Counted from the first letter of the stretch, positions 18,182-26,877 are shown. The stretch is 64,000 bases of DNA from Pseudoalteromonas luteoviolacea NCIMB 1942 (GCF_001625595.1 NZ_AUXT01000046.1:1-64000), one strand, 5' to 3'. Program-made: numbers and translations. Notes: a model not told the origin generated them from the sequence alone.

Positions 18182-18203
18182 TTCAGGAACCTAAGTTTCT
18201 GAA
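18182..18203. promoter_or_regulatory. Inverted repeat upstream of the GST operon
   Basis: TTCAGGAAC and GTTTCTGAA are nine-base arms with one mismatch, separated by CTAA, about 34 bases before the GST start. It is a candidate activation site for the divergent LysR protein. Confidence 0.45.
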
Positions 18204-18236
18204 ATTATTAGTACTGATAGTGTGTAGGAGAAAAAT

Positions 18237-18851
18237 ATGTATACCCTTTATTTCATACCAAGTGCGTGCTCGTTGGCAGTACAGGTCATGTTGCGAGAAC
18301 TCAATCAAGCGTTTACGTTAGTGAATCAGCAGAACACTGAGAATTTTATCGCGGTAAACCCCGCAAATGTAGTGCCAACGCTGGTGGAAAATGGCAACGT
18401 TTATACCGAAGGTGCAGCTATTATGCTGCATTTGTTACGTACTCACCCGAGCGAGTTGTGGCCGTCATCTTTAGATCTACAACAGCAAACAATTGAGGAC
18501 CTGATGTTTGCCAATGCATCGATGCACCCAGCCTATGGCAGGTTATTTTTCGCGACACATGCGATAGCTAATGAACAGGTCCGCCAATTGTTCATAGAAG
18601 AAGCTGCTAAAAAGATCAATAAGTTATGGCAAGTAGTGAGTTTGCGATTGAAACAGCGAGAACATAAAGGTGGATACCTTGGTGGGGGTATCCCTGGTGC
18701 TGCCGACATCTTTTTGGCTGTTTATGCACGCTGGGGGGCACACTTTTTTGTCAATATTCACATTCCTGAAAATGTCCGGCAGATGCTAGATAGCGTTATG
18801 GCGAGACAATCATTCAAAGCAGCATTATTAGCTGAAGAGTCTTTGACGTGA
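18237..18851 (+). CDS. Glutathione S-transferase family protein
   Basis: This 204-residue protein has the N-terminal thioredoxin-like domain of beta-class GSTs (MYTLYFIPSACSLAVQVMLRE, with Ser/Cys near position 10-11 and the cis-Pro in NPANVVPTLVENG) and an all-helical C-terminal domain (residues 85-204). It opens an operon with an NTF2-fold protein and a tautomerase. Such enzymes conjugate or reduce small electrophiles with glutathione; the true substrate is unknown. TAGGAG precedes the ATG. It is likely activated by the divergent LysR regulator. Confidence 0.9.
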   Translation: MYTLYFIPSACSLAVQVMLRELNQAFTLVNQQNTENFIAVNPANVVPTLVENGNVYTEGAAIMLHLLRTHPSELWPSSLDLQQQTIEDLMFANASMHPAYGRLFFATHAIANEQVRQLFIEEAAKKINKLWQVVSLRLKQREHKGGYLGGGIPGAADIFLAVYARWGAHFFVNIHIPENVRQMLDSVMARQSFKAALLAEESLT

Positions 18852-18865
18852 TATGTGGAGATCTT

Positions 18866-19231
18866 ATGCATTGCACCAATTTGCAAGATATTGATGAAGT
18901 CAAATCGGTTGTTCACCTCTATTTTGAAGGGCTATATCACGCCGACGTCAACACGCTCAAATCAATCGTTTGTGAAAATTTAGAGTTAAAAGCCCCAAAC
19001 TTGAGGCGTACTTTAGCGCAGTGGCTATCTCTTGTTGTAACTAGGCCCGTGCCAAAAGAGCAAGGGGAGTCGTTTGATTATCGGATCTTGTCTATCGACA
19101 TTGAAGGTGAGCAGGCGATGGTTAAGCTCGTTTGTCCATTACTCGGACGTGTTTACATCGACTATTTAGGGCTTTTAAAAGAACAGGGCAAGTGGCTGAT
19201 CGTGAGCAAAATGTATGCGGATATTGGATAG
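18866..19231 (+). CDS. NTF2-like / lumazine-binding-like small protein
   Basis: This 121-residue protein has a cone-shaped NTF2-fold pattern: an N-terminal helix pair (DIDEVKSVVHLYFEGLYHADVNTL), then strands ending in GKWLIVSKMY. It resembles the putative lumazine-binding group (PF12893). An upstream in-frame ATG exists at 18848, but GTGGAG sits correctly before the ATG at 18866. It begins 14 bases after the GST stop and may act on the same substrate. No catalytic residue can be assigned. Confidence 0.75.
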   Translation: MHCTNLQDIDEVKSVVHLYFEGLYHADVNTLKSIVCENLELKAPNLRRTLAQWLSLVVTRPVPKEQGESFDYRILSIDIEGEQAMVKLVCPLLGRVYIDYLGLLKEQGKWLIVSKMYADIG

Positions 19232-19242
19232 AGGGGGGTCTT

Positions 19243-19446
19243 GTGCCTTATATCAACATTAAAGTAACCGACGAAAATGTGACAAAAGAGCAAAAACGCG
19301 CACTTATACGAGGAGCGACAGAATTGATGGTCAAGGTGCTCAATAAAGAGCCATCAACAACATTTGTATTGATTGATGAAGTTAATACAGACAATTGGGG
19401 TATTGGTTATGAGCAAGTGTCAGAAATTAGGAACATCATTAAGTAG
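19243..19446 (+). CDS. 4-oxalocrotonate tautomerase family protein
   Basis: This 67-residue protein starts at GTG, after GAGGGGGG, and begins (M)PYINIKVTDENVTKEQK. After removal of Met the catalytic Pro1 is exposed, as in 4-oxalocrotonate tautomerase. Arg residues at the expected site near position 38 are not obvious, so the substrate may differ. Third gene of the GST operon. The combination suggests handling of an unsaturated or aromatic breakdown product, which is inference. Confidence 0.85.
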   Translation: MPYINIKVTDENVTKEQKRALIRGATELMVKVLNKEPSTTFVLIDEVNTDNWGIGYEQVSEIRNIIK

Positions 19447-19492
19447 CAATATTTGATTAGCTAAACAAGTTGCAGACAATTTAATAATAATA

Positions 19493-19530
19493 GTGGGCTT
19501 TTAAGGAGGGTTTTTACCTTAAAAGCCCAC
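19493..19530. terminator. Strong inverted repeat after the GST operon
   Basis: GTGGGCTTTTAAGG and CCTTAAAAGCCCAC are perfect 14-base arms with a 10-base loop. The downstream T run is poor, so it may be a terminator or an mRNA-stabilising hairpin. Confidence 0.6.
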
Positions 19531-19622
19531 CTTAGCGTATATCAACATGGAGCTCACACGCTAAATTTTTTTGTTGTTATCGCGTTATGGTTATGGTGCA
19601 ACAATTTAAGAAGGAACTTGCA

Positions 19623-20450
19623 ATGAAACAGAGTACCAACCTCACTTCGGTACCAGAGACCATGCTTTGGACACTTCATAACCGTGCTGTAGAGGCTATG
19701 AGAAGTGATGGCGTCATTCGGGATGAACACGCAACACGTATATATCAAAGCATTGACTATCACTTTGAGCAAAGTTTTGGCAAAGCGGAACCTTCGCATG
19801 CAGTTCGTTCGCTAGATTTTGATAGAGAAATCAGCGCTTTTCTCGAGAAGTACCCTGAAGGAACAATCGTTAACTTGGGCGAAGGGCTAGAAACACAGAG
19901 GTTCAGGGTTTCAAATAACAAGGCGCTGTGGCTCAGTGTCGATTTACCCGAGTCTATCGAAATTAGAGAGCGATTCATTCAGCCAGATGAAAATCATCTC
20001 CATTTATCTTTTTCAGCTTTTGATAGACAGTGGTTTGAGTATGTTCCTAAAGACAAACCTTTGTTTATCTCTGCGCAAGGGTTATTTATGTATTTCAAAG
20101 AGCAGGATGTTGTTAAGTTGATTAAGGACATTGCCGCAACATTTGATAATTGGCGTTTGATGTTTGATACCATTCCGGTATGGCTATCAAATAAGTCGAC
20201 GTCAGCCACTGGTTGGGAGAAAACATCACACTACACTACGCCAAAAATGCCATGGGGTATTAACCGTGATCAGCTAACTACATATTTTAAAACACAGTTA
20301 CCAAGTGGCTTACAAATAACAGATGTGGGATATTCAAACTTTCCAAGGGGTATGACGAAGTGGGTGTTTATGGCATTGAAGTCGCTACCTATTATAAAAA
20401 ACAATGCTCCAACGATAGTAAAAATTGAACCTGTCAATTTTTCCAAGTAA
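19623..20450 (+). CDS. Class I SAM-dependent methyltransferase (LCMT family)
   Basis: This 275-residue protein resembles the leucine-carboxyl-methyltransferase-type family (PF04072), which includes many polyketide- and small-molecule O-methyltransferases. Seen features: ETMLWTLHNRAVEAMR at the start, the SAM-binding glycine region GTIVNLGEGLETQ, the acidic motif LWLSVDLPE, and LFISAQGLFMYF. AAGAAGGAAC precedes ATG 19623, which I prefer to the upstream in-frame ATG at 19587. The substrate is unknown. It is followed by a short DUF6500-like gene and a GNAT in the same direction. Confidence 0.85.
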   Translation: MKQSTNLTSVPETMLWTLHNRAVEAMRSDGVIRDEHATRIYQSIDYHFEQSFGKAEPSHAVRSLDFDREISAFLEKYPEGTIVNLGEGLETQRFRVSNNKALWLSVDLPESIEIRERFIQPDENHLHLSFSAFDRQWFEYVPKDKPLFISAQGLFMYFKEQDVVKLIKDIAATFDNWRLMFDTIPVWLSNKSTSATGWEKTSHYTTPKMPWGINRDQLTTYFKTQLPSGLQITDVGYSNFPRGMTKWVFMALKSLPIIKNNAPTIVKIEPVNFSK

Positions 20451-20485
20451 GATAACTTGGCTAAAAAAATTAAAAGAAAGTACAA

Positions 20486-20704
20486 ATGAGACAGAGCCTT
20501 AGAGAAAAAATAATCAAAGTGTGTGAGCAGAAAATCGATAAGAAAGGAGAGGGCGTGGGCTTATCGTTCTACGCATTTTTTGCAAACAAAAATGATGACT
20601 CTGAAGTGTTGATGGAAGCGGCAACATGGTGGATACAAACCCATCAGCTCGACCATTTTGAAAAAGCGCTAAAAGTAAAAGAAATGGTGAAAAGTGGGCT
20701 GTGA
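20486..20704 (+). CDS. Small DUF6500-like protein
   Basis: This 72-residue protein is highly patterned (SLREKIIKVCEQKIDKKG, GLSFYAFFANKNDD, LMEAATWWIQTHQLDHFEKA). I recognise it as the small uncharacterised family DUF6500, frequent in marine gammaproteobacteria; the name is from memory. It probably folds into helices. It has no signal peptide or membrane segment and its function is unknown. Confidence 0.75.
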   Translation: MRQSLREKIIKVCEQKIDKKGEGVGLSFYAFFANKNDDSEVLMEAATWWIQTHQLDHFEKALKVKEMVKSGL

Positions 20705-20760
20705 GTCTACCCCACAGTTATCTTAGTTACCCTGTCCAATAAACTAAACAGAGTCATTGC

Positions 20761-21279
20761 ATGAAACAACCCAACATTGAAACTCAACGTCTGATTTTAA
20801 GGCCTTTTTGCGACAATGATGCGCCGCGAATAGCCGAGCTTGCAGGTGAGAAAATTATTGCTGACATGACGGCAAATATGCCGCACCCATACGAACCAAG
20901 TATGGCCATAGAGTGGATTAGCACGCATCAAAGCGCATTCGAGCAAAAACTGGCTGTGGTCTACGCAATCACCATAAAAGGGGACAACCGTATTATAGGT
21001 TCGGTGAGCTTTCCTCAACTGGGTAAAGGCGAAGGAACACTTGGTTATTGGTTGGGAGTGCCTTTTTGGGGGAGTGGTTTCGCATTTGAGGCTGCTAAAG
21101 GACTCATCGAATATTGCAAGGCGAATTTAGGGCTGCGAATAGTTCACGCAGTGCATTTTACAGAAAATACGCGCTCTCAATCGGTGATAGAAAAACTCAG
21201 GATCCCATTTTTTGAAGAAACAACACACTTGGTCAAAGGTGCACAGTGTCCGGTGAGGGTTTATAAAGGGGACGTTTAA
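20761..21279 (+). CDS. GNAT acetyltransferase, RimJ/RimL type
   Basis: This 172-residue protein transfers acetyl groups from acetyl-CoA. The N-terminus (IETQRLILRPFCDNDAPRIAEL) is typical of RimJ/RimL-like acetyltransferases. The CoA-binding region is LGYWLGVPFWGSGFAFEAAKGLIEY (given in parts: GYWLG, WGSGFA) and the C-terminal motif is VHFTENTRSQSVIEKL. The acceptor may be a protein N-terminus or a small amine and cannot be told. Confidence 0.9.
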   Translation: MKQPNIETQRLILRPFCDNDAPRIAELAGEKIIADMTANMPHPYEPSMAIEWISTHQSAFEQKLAVVYAITIKGDNRIIGSVSFPQLGKGEGTLGYWLGVPFWGSGFAFEAAKGLIEYCKANLGLRIVHAVHFTENTRSQSVIEKLRIPFFEETTHLVKGAQCPVRVYKGDV

Positions 21280-21463
21280 AAGTTAGCCATTTATGAGTGT
21301 ACTTAATAATGGTACGATTTTATTTGCGCTTATTTGCAATTAACCCAAGACTAATGACACGAAAAATAAGATAATCACCCAGTTAAGATAATTTTGCTGC
21401 TGGGTTTAATCAAGCTAGGCTTTGATTTGACCGAGTAGCTGTGCACAACTGTGGAAGAGTTCA

Positions 21464-23647
21464 ATGGAAATTAAAGTTAATTTTCTCGATAATCTGAGAC
21501 TTGAAGCCAAGTTTGATGATTTTAGTGTTATTGCTGATCAACCGATCCGATACAAAGGTGATGGTTCGGCACCGAGCCCCTTTGATTATTTCTTAGCCTC
21601 ATCTGCACTTTGTGCGGCATACTTTGTTAAGGTCTACTGTGTTTCTCGTGACATCTCAACAGATGGGATCCGCATTTCACAAAATAACATTGTTGACCCT
21701 GAAAATAGATACAATCAAATCTTTAAAATTCAGGTAGAGCTACCTGAAAGCATTTCTGAAAAAGATCGTAAAGGTATTTTGCGCTCTATTGATCGTTGTA
21801 CTGTGAAAAAAGTGATTCAGACAGGCCCTGACTTCCAGATTGAAGATGTAGAGAGCTTAGATGACGATGCGCAAGCGATGCTCATGGTGAAGCCTGAACA
21901 AGATGCCAATACATTTATCTTGGGTAAAGACTTACCGCTAGAGCAAACTATTGCCAATATGACAGGGATCCTTTCTGATCTTGGCATGAAAATCGAAGTG
22001 GCCTCTTGGCGTAATATTGTTCCAAATGTTTGGTCACTCCATATTCGTGATGCTGCGTCACAAATGTGCTTTACCAATGGTAAAGGCGCAACGAAAGAAA
22101 GTGCGCTTTGTTCTGCGTTAGGTGAGTTTATTGAGCGTTTGAACTGTAACTTCTTTTACAATGATCAGTTCTTTGGAGAAGAAATCGCGAACAGTGATTT
22201 TGTTCATTATCCAAATGAAAAGTGGTTCCAACCTGAACCAAATGATGAACTTCCAGCTGAGATTTTAGACGAGAATACGCGAGAAATTTATGATGCTGAA
22301 GGTGAGTTGAAAGGATCAAACTTAATTGATACTAACTCAGGTAATATTGAGCGCGGTATTTGTTCCATCCCATATACGCGATACTCTGATGGCGAAACGG
22401 TGTACTTCCCTTCAAACCTTATTGAAAACTTGTTTTTAAGCAACGGAATGAGTGCAGGTAATAACCTAGAGGAAGCGAAAGTTCAGTGTTTGTCAGAAAT
22501 CTTTGAGCGTGCTGTCAAAAAACAGATTATCGAGCAAGAAATTGTATTGCCGGACGTACCTGAAGAGGTTTTGGCAAAATATTCTGGGATTGTCGACGGT
22601 ATTAAAGCCTTGGAAGAGCAGGGGTTCCCTGTGGTTGTCAAAGATGCCTCATTAGGTGGTCAGTTTCCGGTTATGTGCGTAACGCTTATGAACCCCAAAA
22701 CTGGGGGTGTATTTGCATCGTTTGGTGCGCACCCGAGTTTTGAAGTTGCGTTAGAGCGCAGCTTGACGGAGTTATTACAAGGTCGTAGCTTTGAAGGCTT
22801 GAATGATGTACCACGTCCAACCTTTAACAGCATGGCTGTATCTGAACCTGAGAACTTTGTTGAGCATTTCATTGATTCTACGGGTGTGATTTCTTGGCGT
22901 TTCTTCAGTGCTAAGAAAGATTATGACTTTGTAGAGTGGGACTTCTCTGGAACTAATGAAGAAGAATGTGACCAGCTTTTCGGAATTTTAAAAGGGCTAG
23001 GCAAAGAAGCCTATATTGCTGAATTTACTGACTTGGGTGTAGCATGTCGCATTTTGGTACCGGGTTACTCTGAGGTTTACCCAGCAGAAGACTTAATCTG
23101 GGACAACACCAATAAGGCGCTACACTATCGCGAAGATATTTTGAACCTTCACCGATTAAGCGACGAAGCCCTTGCTGAGCTAGTTAATCGATTGGAAGAG
23201 AGTCAGTTAGACAATTATACCGACATCATTACGCTGATTGGTATCGAGTTTGATGATAATACGGTGTGGGGACAGTTGACGATCTTAGAGCTCAAATTAC
23301 TGATTTATTTAGCGCTGGGTGATTTAGAAGAAACGATGGACTTGGTCGAGTCGTTCCTTCAATACAACGACAACACTGTTGAGCGCGGCATGTTTTACCA
23401 AGCTATGCACACAGTACTTGAGATTGCTCTGGATGAGGAATTAGAAATCGAAGATTACATTCATAATCTAACGAGAATGTTTGGCCAAGAAGTGATGGAT
23501 AACGTAATTGGTTCAATCAATGGTGACGTGCGATTCTATGGTTTGACCGAAACAAGCACTAAGCTTGAAGGCCTAGATAGACACCTTAAATTGATCGAAA
23601 GCTACAAGAAGCTTCACACAGCACGTGCCGCAATTGCAGCAAAATAG
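21464..23647 (+). CDS. ycaO: OsmC domain-YcaO domain fusion protein
   Basis: This 727-residue protein fuses an N-terminal OsmC/Ohr-like domain (residues 1-140: VIADQPIRYKGDG, ASSALCAAYFVKVYC with the first reactive-type Cys region, IDRCTVKKVIQTGP with the second Cys) to a YcaO domain (residues about 145-560). The YcaO ATP-binding signatures include KGATKESALCSALGEFIERL and AKVQCLSEIFERAVK. A C-terminal tetratricopeptide-like helical region follows, as in E. coli YcaO. YcaO proteins activate backbone amides with ATP. E. coli YcaO assists methylthiolation of ribosomal protein S12. The OsmC fusion suggests peroxide or thiol chemistry coupled to that activity. Confidence 0.9.
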   Translation: MEIKVNFLDNLRLEAKFDDFSVIADQPIRYKGDGSAPSPFDYFLASSALCAAYFVKVYCVSRDISTDGIRISQNNIVDPENRYNQIFKIQVELPESISEKDRKGILRSIDRCTVKKVIQTGPDFQIEDVESLDDDAQAMLMVKPEQDANTFILGKDLPLEQTIANMTGILSDLGMKIEVASWRNIVPNVWSLHIRDAASQMCFTNGKGATKESALCSALGEFIERLNCNFFYNDQFFGEEIANSDFVHYPNEKWFQPEPNDELPAEILDENTREIYDAEGELKGSNLIDTNSGNIERGICSIPYTRYSDGETVYFPSNLIENLFLSNGMSAGNNLEEAKVQCLSEIFERAVKKQIIEQEIVLPDVPEEVLAKYSGIVDGIKALEEQGFPVVVKDASLGGQFPVMCVTLMNPKTGGVFASFGAHPSFEVALERSLTELLQGRSFEGLNDVPRPTFNSMAVSEPENFVEHFIDSTGVISWRFFSAKKDYDFVEWDFSGTNEEECDQLFGILKGLGKEAYIAEFTDLGVACRILVPGYSEVYPAEDLIWDNTNKALHYREDILNLHRLSDEALAELVNRLEESQLDNYTDIITLIGIEFDDNTVWGQLTILELKLLIYLALGDLEETMDLVESFLQYNDNTVERGMFYQAMHTVLEIALDEELEIEDYIHNLTRMFGQEVMDNVIGSINGDVRFYGLTETSTKLEGLDRHLKLIESYKKLHTARAAIAAK

Positions 23648-23670
23648 TCGAGCTTAATTGACTTTATAAC

Positions 23671-23700
23671 AAAGCCCGAAGCATGACCTTCGGGCTTTTT
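23671..23700 (+). terminator. Rho-independent terminator after ycaO
   Basis: AAAGCCCGAAG and CTTCGGGCTTT form an 11-pair stem with a six-base loop and a T tail. Confidence 0.92.
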
Positions 23701-23720
23701 AGTCTGTTTGCAATGCGGCG

Positions 23721-23948
23721 TTATTCTCCGCCGCCGCCAGAGTCTCCTCCAAAGCCACTGCCGCCACCATTACTACTATTACCGCCATGGTGACTATCTC
23801 CAGTACCAAATAAAAAGATATTACTGCTGGAGTTTGTCTTTGTGCTACTACTGACGCTTTTTGTCCCTGCAAACAATAAATATAGCTTTCTTAAAATGCT
23901 CAAAGTAAATATTAGAATGAGAAGAGGGCAAATAATACCTGCAATCAC
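23721..23948 (-). CDS. Small membrane protein with Gly/Ser-rich tail
   Basis: This 75-residue reading frame has one hydrophobic segment (IAGIICPLLILIFTLSIL) and a low-complexity tail rich in Gly, Ser and His, ending GGDSGGGGE. The only initiation codon is GTG at 23948. The same frame runs upstream without a stop to about 24059 with plausible sequence (VVPQPVLWYFTDLQSPSV) but no ATG. Gly-rich tails of this kind occur on TPM-domain proteins, so this may be the truncated end of one. The gene is either 5'-truncated or uses a weak start. Confidence 0.45.
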   Translation of the reverse strand: MIAGIICPLLILIFTLSILRKLYLLFAGTKSVSSSTKTNSSSNIFLFGTGDSHHGGNSSNGGGSGFGGDSGGGGE

Positions 23949-24030
23949 CGATGGCGACTGAAGGTCTGTAAAATACCAAAGTACTGGTTGAGGAACTACG
24001 GTGTTATGGGGGTTTTGAGCAGGCTCCGGG

Positions 24031-24261
24031 TTGTTGTTTGGTCGAGCTCGCGATTACAGCGATGATGAAAAAGCGGAACTTGATGAAGTGATTTTGTCGG
24101 TTTTAAAATATGAATTAGGCTGTAACGAGCTCACTGTTGTGAGCAACTTAGATTTTGGACATACAGATCCTCAATTGATTATGCCACAGGGAGTGAAGAT
24201 AGAAATTGACAGTCAAGCTCAACAAATACGTTTCTTGGAATCTCCTTTTAATTTAGGTTAA
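24031..24261 (+). CDS. Hypothetical protein, possibly 5'-truncated
   Basis: This 76-residue acidic reading frame (DDEKAELDEVILSVLKYELG, then DFGHTDPQLIMPQGVKIEID) looks coding by composition but begins only at TTG, just after an in-frame TGA, with no ribosome site. It overlaps the upstream end of the neighbouring minus-strand frame. I do not recognise it. Confidence 0.35.
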   Translation: MLFGRARDYSDDEKAELDEVILSVLKYELGCNELTVVSNLDFGHTDPQLIMPQGVKIEIDSQAQQIRFLESPFNLG

Positions 24262-24318
24262 CTTGTTTTTAAACTTTAAAGCATGGCTGTGTTAGAGCGA
24301 ATTTGCAGGATAGGGAAA

Positions 24319-25209
24319 ATGGAAATAGCAAGTTATTGTCAGCGACATATTTTAGTTATTCCTCAAGCTTTAGGGGCATTGTCGGATGTGAGTAAAGTTG
24401 TCAGTTATAACGGCTCATCACTCTATTTCAAAGATCTAAAACAGGACTTAATAGATGTTGAGTTTTATACAAATCAGTTGTGTTTAGTTTTTGTAGAAGA
24501 AGGAAGCGAAACGCTTACAGGCTGGCAGAATAACCAGATAACATTAACAGAAGGCCAGGGCATATTACTCTGTCAGGGGCAGAACTTACATTCAGATTTT
24601 GTCAAAAGCACCCAAGACCTCAAAGCTTGGCTAGTGTTTTTTGATAAAGCACTCATCGAGCGTTTTTTGTTGTCAATTGCAGTCAGTGAGAACAGGCCTA
24701 ACACACCTACAGGTAGTTTTTTGACAGTGGAGCATACAGCTGTCTCGGGGTTTTTTCGGCAGTTAAGTAGTTACCTTAACCACGAAATTCGGCTGGATAA
24801 CATGCTTGACTGCAAGCTAACAGAGTTGCTACACGTATTATATGCTGTATGTGGTCAAGAGCTGCGTGCTTTACTTCAGATGTCAGAATTGGCACTACCG
24901 GCAAAACGCAATCTATATCGGCTTTTAGAGCAAGACCATGTGTTAAAACTGTCTGTCTCCGATTTAGCAAAGCTATCAGGGAGAAGCTTATCTGGTTTTC
25001 AAAGAGATTTTAAACAGCTTTATACGCAGTCGCCTAAGCAATGGTTGATCAAAAAGCGTATGGAATATGCCAATAGATTAGTTTCGCAAGGGCAAATGTG
25101 TATCACGAATGTGGCGCTTGAAGTAGGTTACAATAATGTTTCGCATTTCATTAAGGCATATAAAAGCACATTTGGAGAAACGCCTAAGCAACAAGCGTTA
25201 AAGAGCTGA
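24319..25209 (+). CDS. AraC-family transcriptional regulator
   Basis: This 296-residue protein has an N-terminal cupin-like sensing domain (SGFxx-type beta pattern around VEFYTNQLCLVFVEEGSETLTG, quoted in parts) and a C-terminal AraC DNA-binding domain with two helix-turn-helix motifs (LSVSDLAKLSGRSLSGFQRDF and ITNVALEVGYNNVSHFIKAY). AGGATAGGGAA precedes ATG 24319; an upstream in-frame ATG at 24283 lacks a ribosome site. A monooxygenase-like gene follows 87 bases downstream in the same direction and is the likely target. Confidence 0.9.
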   Translation: MEIASYCQRHILVIPQALGALSDVSKVVSYNGSSLYFKDLKQDLIDVEFYTNQLCLVFVEEGSETLTGWQNNQITLTEGQGILLCQGQNLHSDFVKSTQDLKAWLVFFDKALIERFLLSIAVSENRPNTPTGSFLTVEHTAVSGFFRQLSSYLNHEIRLDNMLDCKLTELLHVLYAVCGQELRALLQMSELALPAKRNLYRLLEQDHVLKLSVSDLAKLSGRSLSGFQRDFKQLYTQSPKQWLIKKRMEYANRLVSQGQMCITNVALEVGYNNVSHFIKAYKSTFGETPKQQALKS

Positions 25210-25296
25210 CTTAAAAACCGTACTTATCAGAATTTTGCGGAGTTATTTGTTGGTTATTGCGTAAATTGACTTCCGACTAACAAAGAAGGAGGCAAT

Positions 25297-25587
25297 ATGC
25301 CCGTAAGAGTACAAATTACTTGTAGTTTGGAGCCTAGTAACTACCCACCCCTTAAAGCTTTTTTAGCGCAAAACCTACCTAACGTAAGAGGTTTTGAAGG
25401 GTGCGAAAGAGTCAATATACTGTTTGATGAAACTCAGTCTAAGATGCTTATTGATGAAGATTGGCAAAGTATTAAAGCGCACCAAAACTATATGGAGTTT
25501 ATCAATAATAATGGCGTGCTTGAAAAGCTGACTGCACATTTTAGTGAGCCACCTAAAATCAGTTACTTTTATAACGGTAATCTCTAG
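25297..25587 (+). CDS. Antibiotic biosynthesis monooxygenase (ABM) domain protein
   Basis: This 96-residue protein has the ferredoxin-like ABM fold (PF03992): MPVRVQITCSLEP, then RGFEGCERVNILFDET, LIDEDWQSIKAHQNYMEF. The family includes quinol and heme monooxygenases acting without cofactors. AAGGAGG sits directly before the start. It lies downstream of an AraC regulator. Confidence 0.85.
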   Translation: MPVRVQITCSLEPSNYPPLKAFLAQNLPNVRGFEGCERVNILFDETQSKMLIDEDWQSIKAHQNYMEFINNNGVLEKLTAHFSEPPKISYFYNGNL

Positions 25588-25695
25588 TGTTTTTGGCGCA
25601 TATTGGCTGACTATATGCGCCAAAAACAAATCGTCGAAGTAGATGAGATACTTTCTTCTTAACATACTGATTAATATGGGCTACATTATGGGTCC

Positions 25696-26227
25696 ATGGA
25701 AAATAAAAAAATATCGAAATACTTGAGCCTTATTCTTAGGCATCAACCAGAATTAATAAACCTCGAATTAGACAGCCACGGTTGGGCTGACATTAATACG
25801 CTCATTCTGAATACAAAGAAATACACGCTTACACCAGAGTTAATAAATGATCTTGTTAAGGACAATGATAAACGACGTTTTGCAATTAGTGACGATGGTA
25901 AAAAGATTAGAGCCAACCAAGGGCATTCAATACAAATTGATTTAGGTTTAACTGCGATACAGCCACCCAAAGTTTTGTATCATGGGACAGCCAGTCGGTT
26001 TTTACAGTCAATACACTCAAAAGGCTTACTCAAAGGAGAACGCCACCATGTTCATTTAACAGAGTCAGCAGCTACTGCTTGTGGGTAGTCGCTATGGCAG
26101 CGCCGTAATTCTGACCATAGATTCTGAGCTGATGCATCAACAAGGCGCACAATTTTATAAAACGAAAAATGATGTTTGGTTGGTAGAGTATGTACCAGCT
26201 GACAAAATTGTGAACAATGATACTTGA
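25696..26227 (+). pseudogene. kptA: RNA 2'-phosphotransferase KptA, frameshifted
   Basis: KptA/Tpt1 removes a 2'-phosphate from RNA using NAD and makes ADP-ribose cyclic phosphate. The N-terminal part is complete (KISKYLSLILRHQPE, LDSHGWADI, DDGKKIRANQGHS, VLYHGTASRFL, HHVHLTES). The frame then hits TAG at 26086-26088, while the next frame continues VGSRYGSAVILTIDSELMHQ, FYKTKNDVWLVEYVP to 26227. A one-base insertion or two-base loss near 26079 separates them. The lost C-terminal part contains conserved NAD-contacting residues, so the product should be inactive if the sequence is right. Confidence 0.88.
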
Positions 26228-26241
26228 ATTAAGGTGATGCT

Positions 26242-26877
26242 TTGAAAGGACCAAATCCTAATAATAAGACGCCACTTGAGGGCTTTCCACAAGTAGGTTT
26301 TCTAAAAAACTTTATCACTTCAAATAATATTTTGGTTGGCGATTATACCTATTACGATGACCCGCAAGGGCCAGAGAACTTTGAGAGCAATGTGCTTTAT
26401 CATTTCGATTTTATCGGAGATAAATTAATAATTGGCAAATTTTGCGCTATTGCCACCGGTGTTAAATTTATAATGAATGGCGCCAACCATAAAATGTCTG
26501 GGTTCTCCACCTATCCCTTTTATATTTTTGGTAATGGCTGGGAAAAGGCAATGCCAGAAGAAGGTGAGTTACCGTTTAAAGGAGACTTGGAAATAGGTCA
26601 CGACGTGTGGATAGGTTATGAATCAACAATCATGGCAGGTGTTAAAATTGGCAGTGGTGCGATAGTGGCCAGTAAATCGGTTGTGACCCAAGATGTACCG
26701 CCATACAGTATTGTGGGTGGTAACCCCGCGAAAGTGATTCGAATGCGATTTGAGCAGCCCGTTATCGATGAGCTATTAAATATTGCTTGGTGGAATTGGA
26801 CTGAAGACAAAATAACGGAAAATTTAGATGCAATAGTTGGCTGCGACTTAATCAAGTTAAGAGAGGCCAGCTTATGA
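26242..26877 (+). CDS. Xenobiotic acetyltransferase, CatB/Vat type
   Basis: This 211-residue left-handed beta-helix acetyltransferase belongs to the type-B chloramphenicol / streptogramin acetyltransferase family. The sequence shows NFESNVLYHFDFIGDKLIIG, the catalytic-His region FIMNGANHKMSGFSTYPF, hexapeptide repeats (IGHDVWIGYESTIMAGVKIG), and the terminal VGGNPAKVIRMRF. It starts at TTG with AAGGTGA seven bases before it. It overlaps the next gene by four bases. Similarity to resistance enzymes does not prove resistance; many chromosomal relatives have unknown substrates. Confidence 0.9.
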   Translation: MKGPNPNNKTPLEGFPQVGFLKNFITSNNILVGDYTYYDDPQGPENFESNVLYHFDFIGDKLIIGKFCAIATGVKFIMNGANHKMSGFSTYPFYIFGNGWEKAMPEEGELPFKGDLEIGHDVWIGYESTIMAGVKIGSGAIVASKSVVTQDVPPYSIVGGNPAKVIRMRFEQPVIDELLNIAWWNWTEDKITENLDAIVGCDLIKLREASL

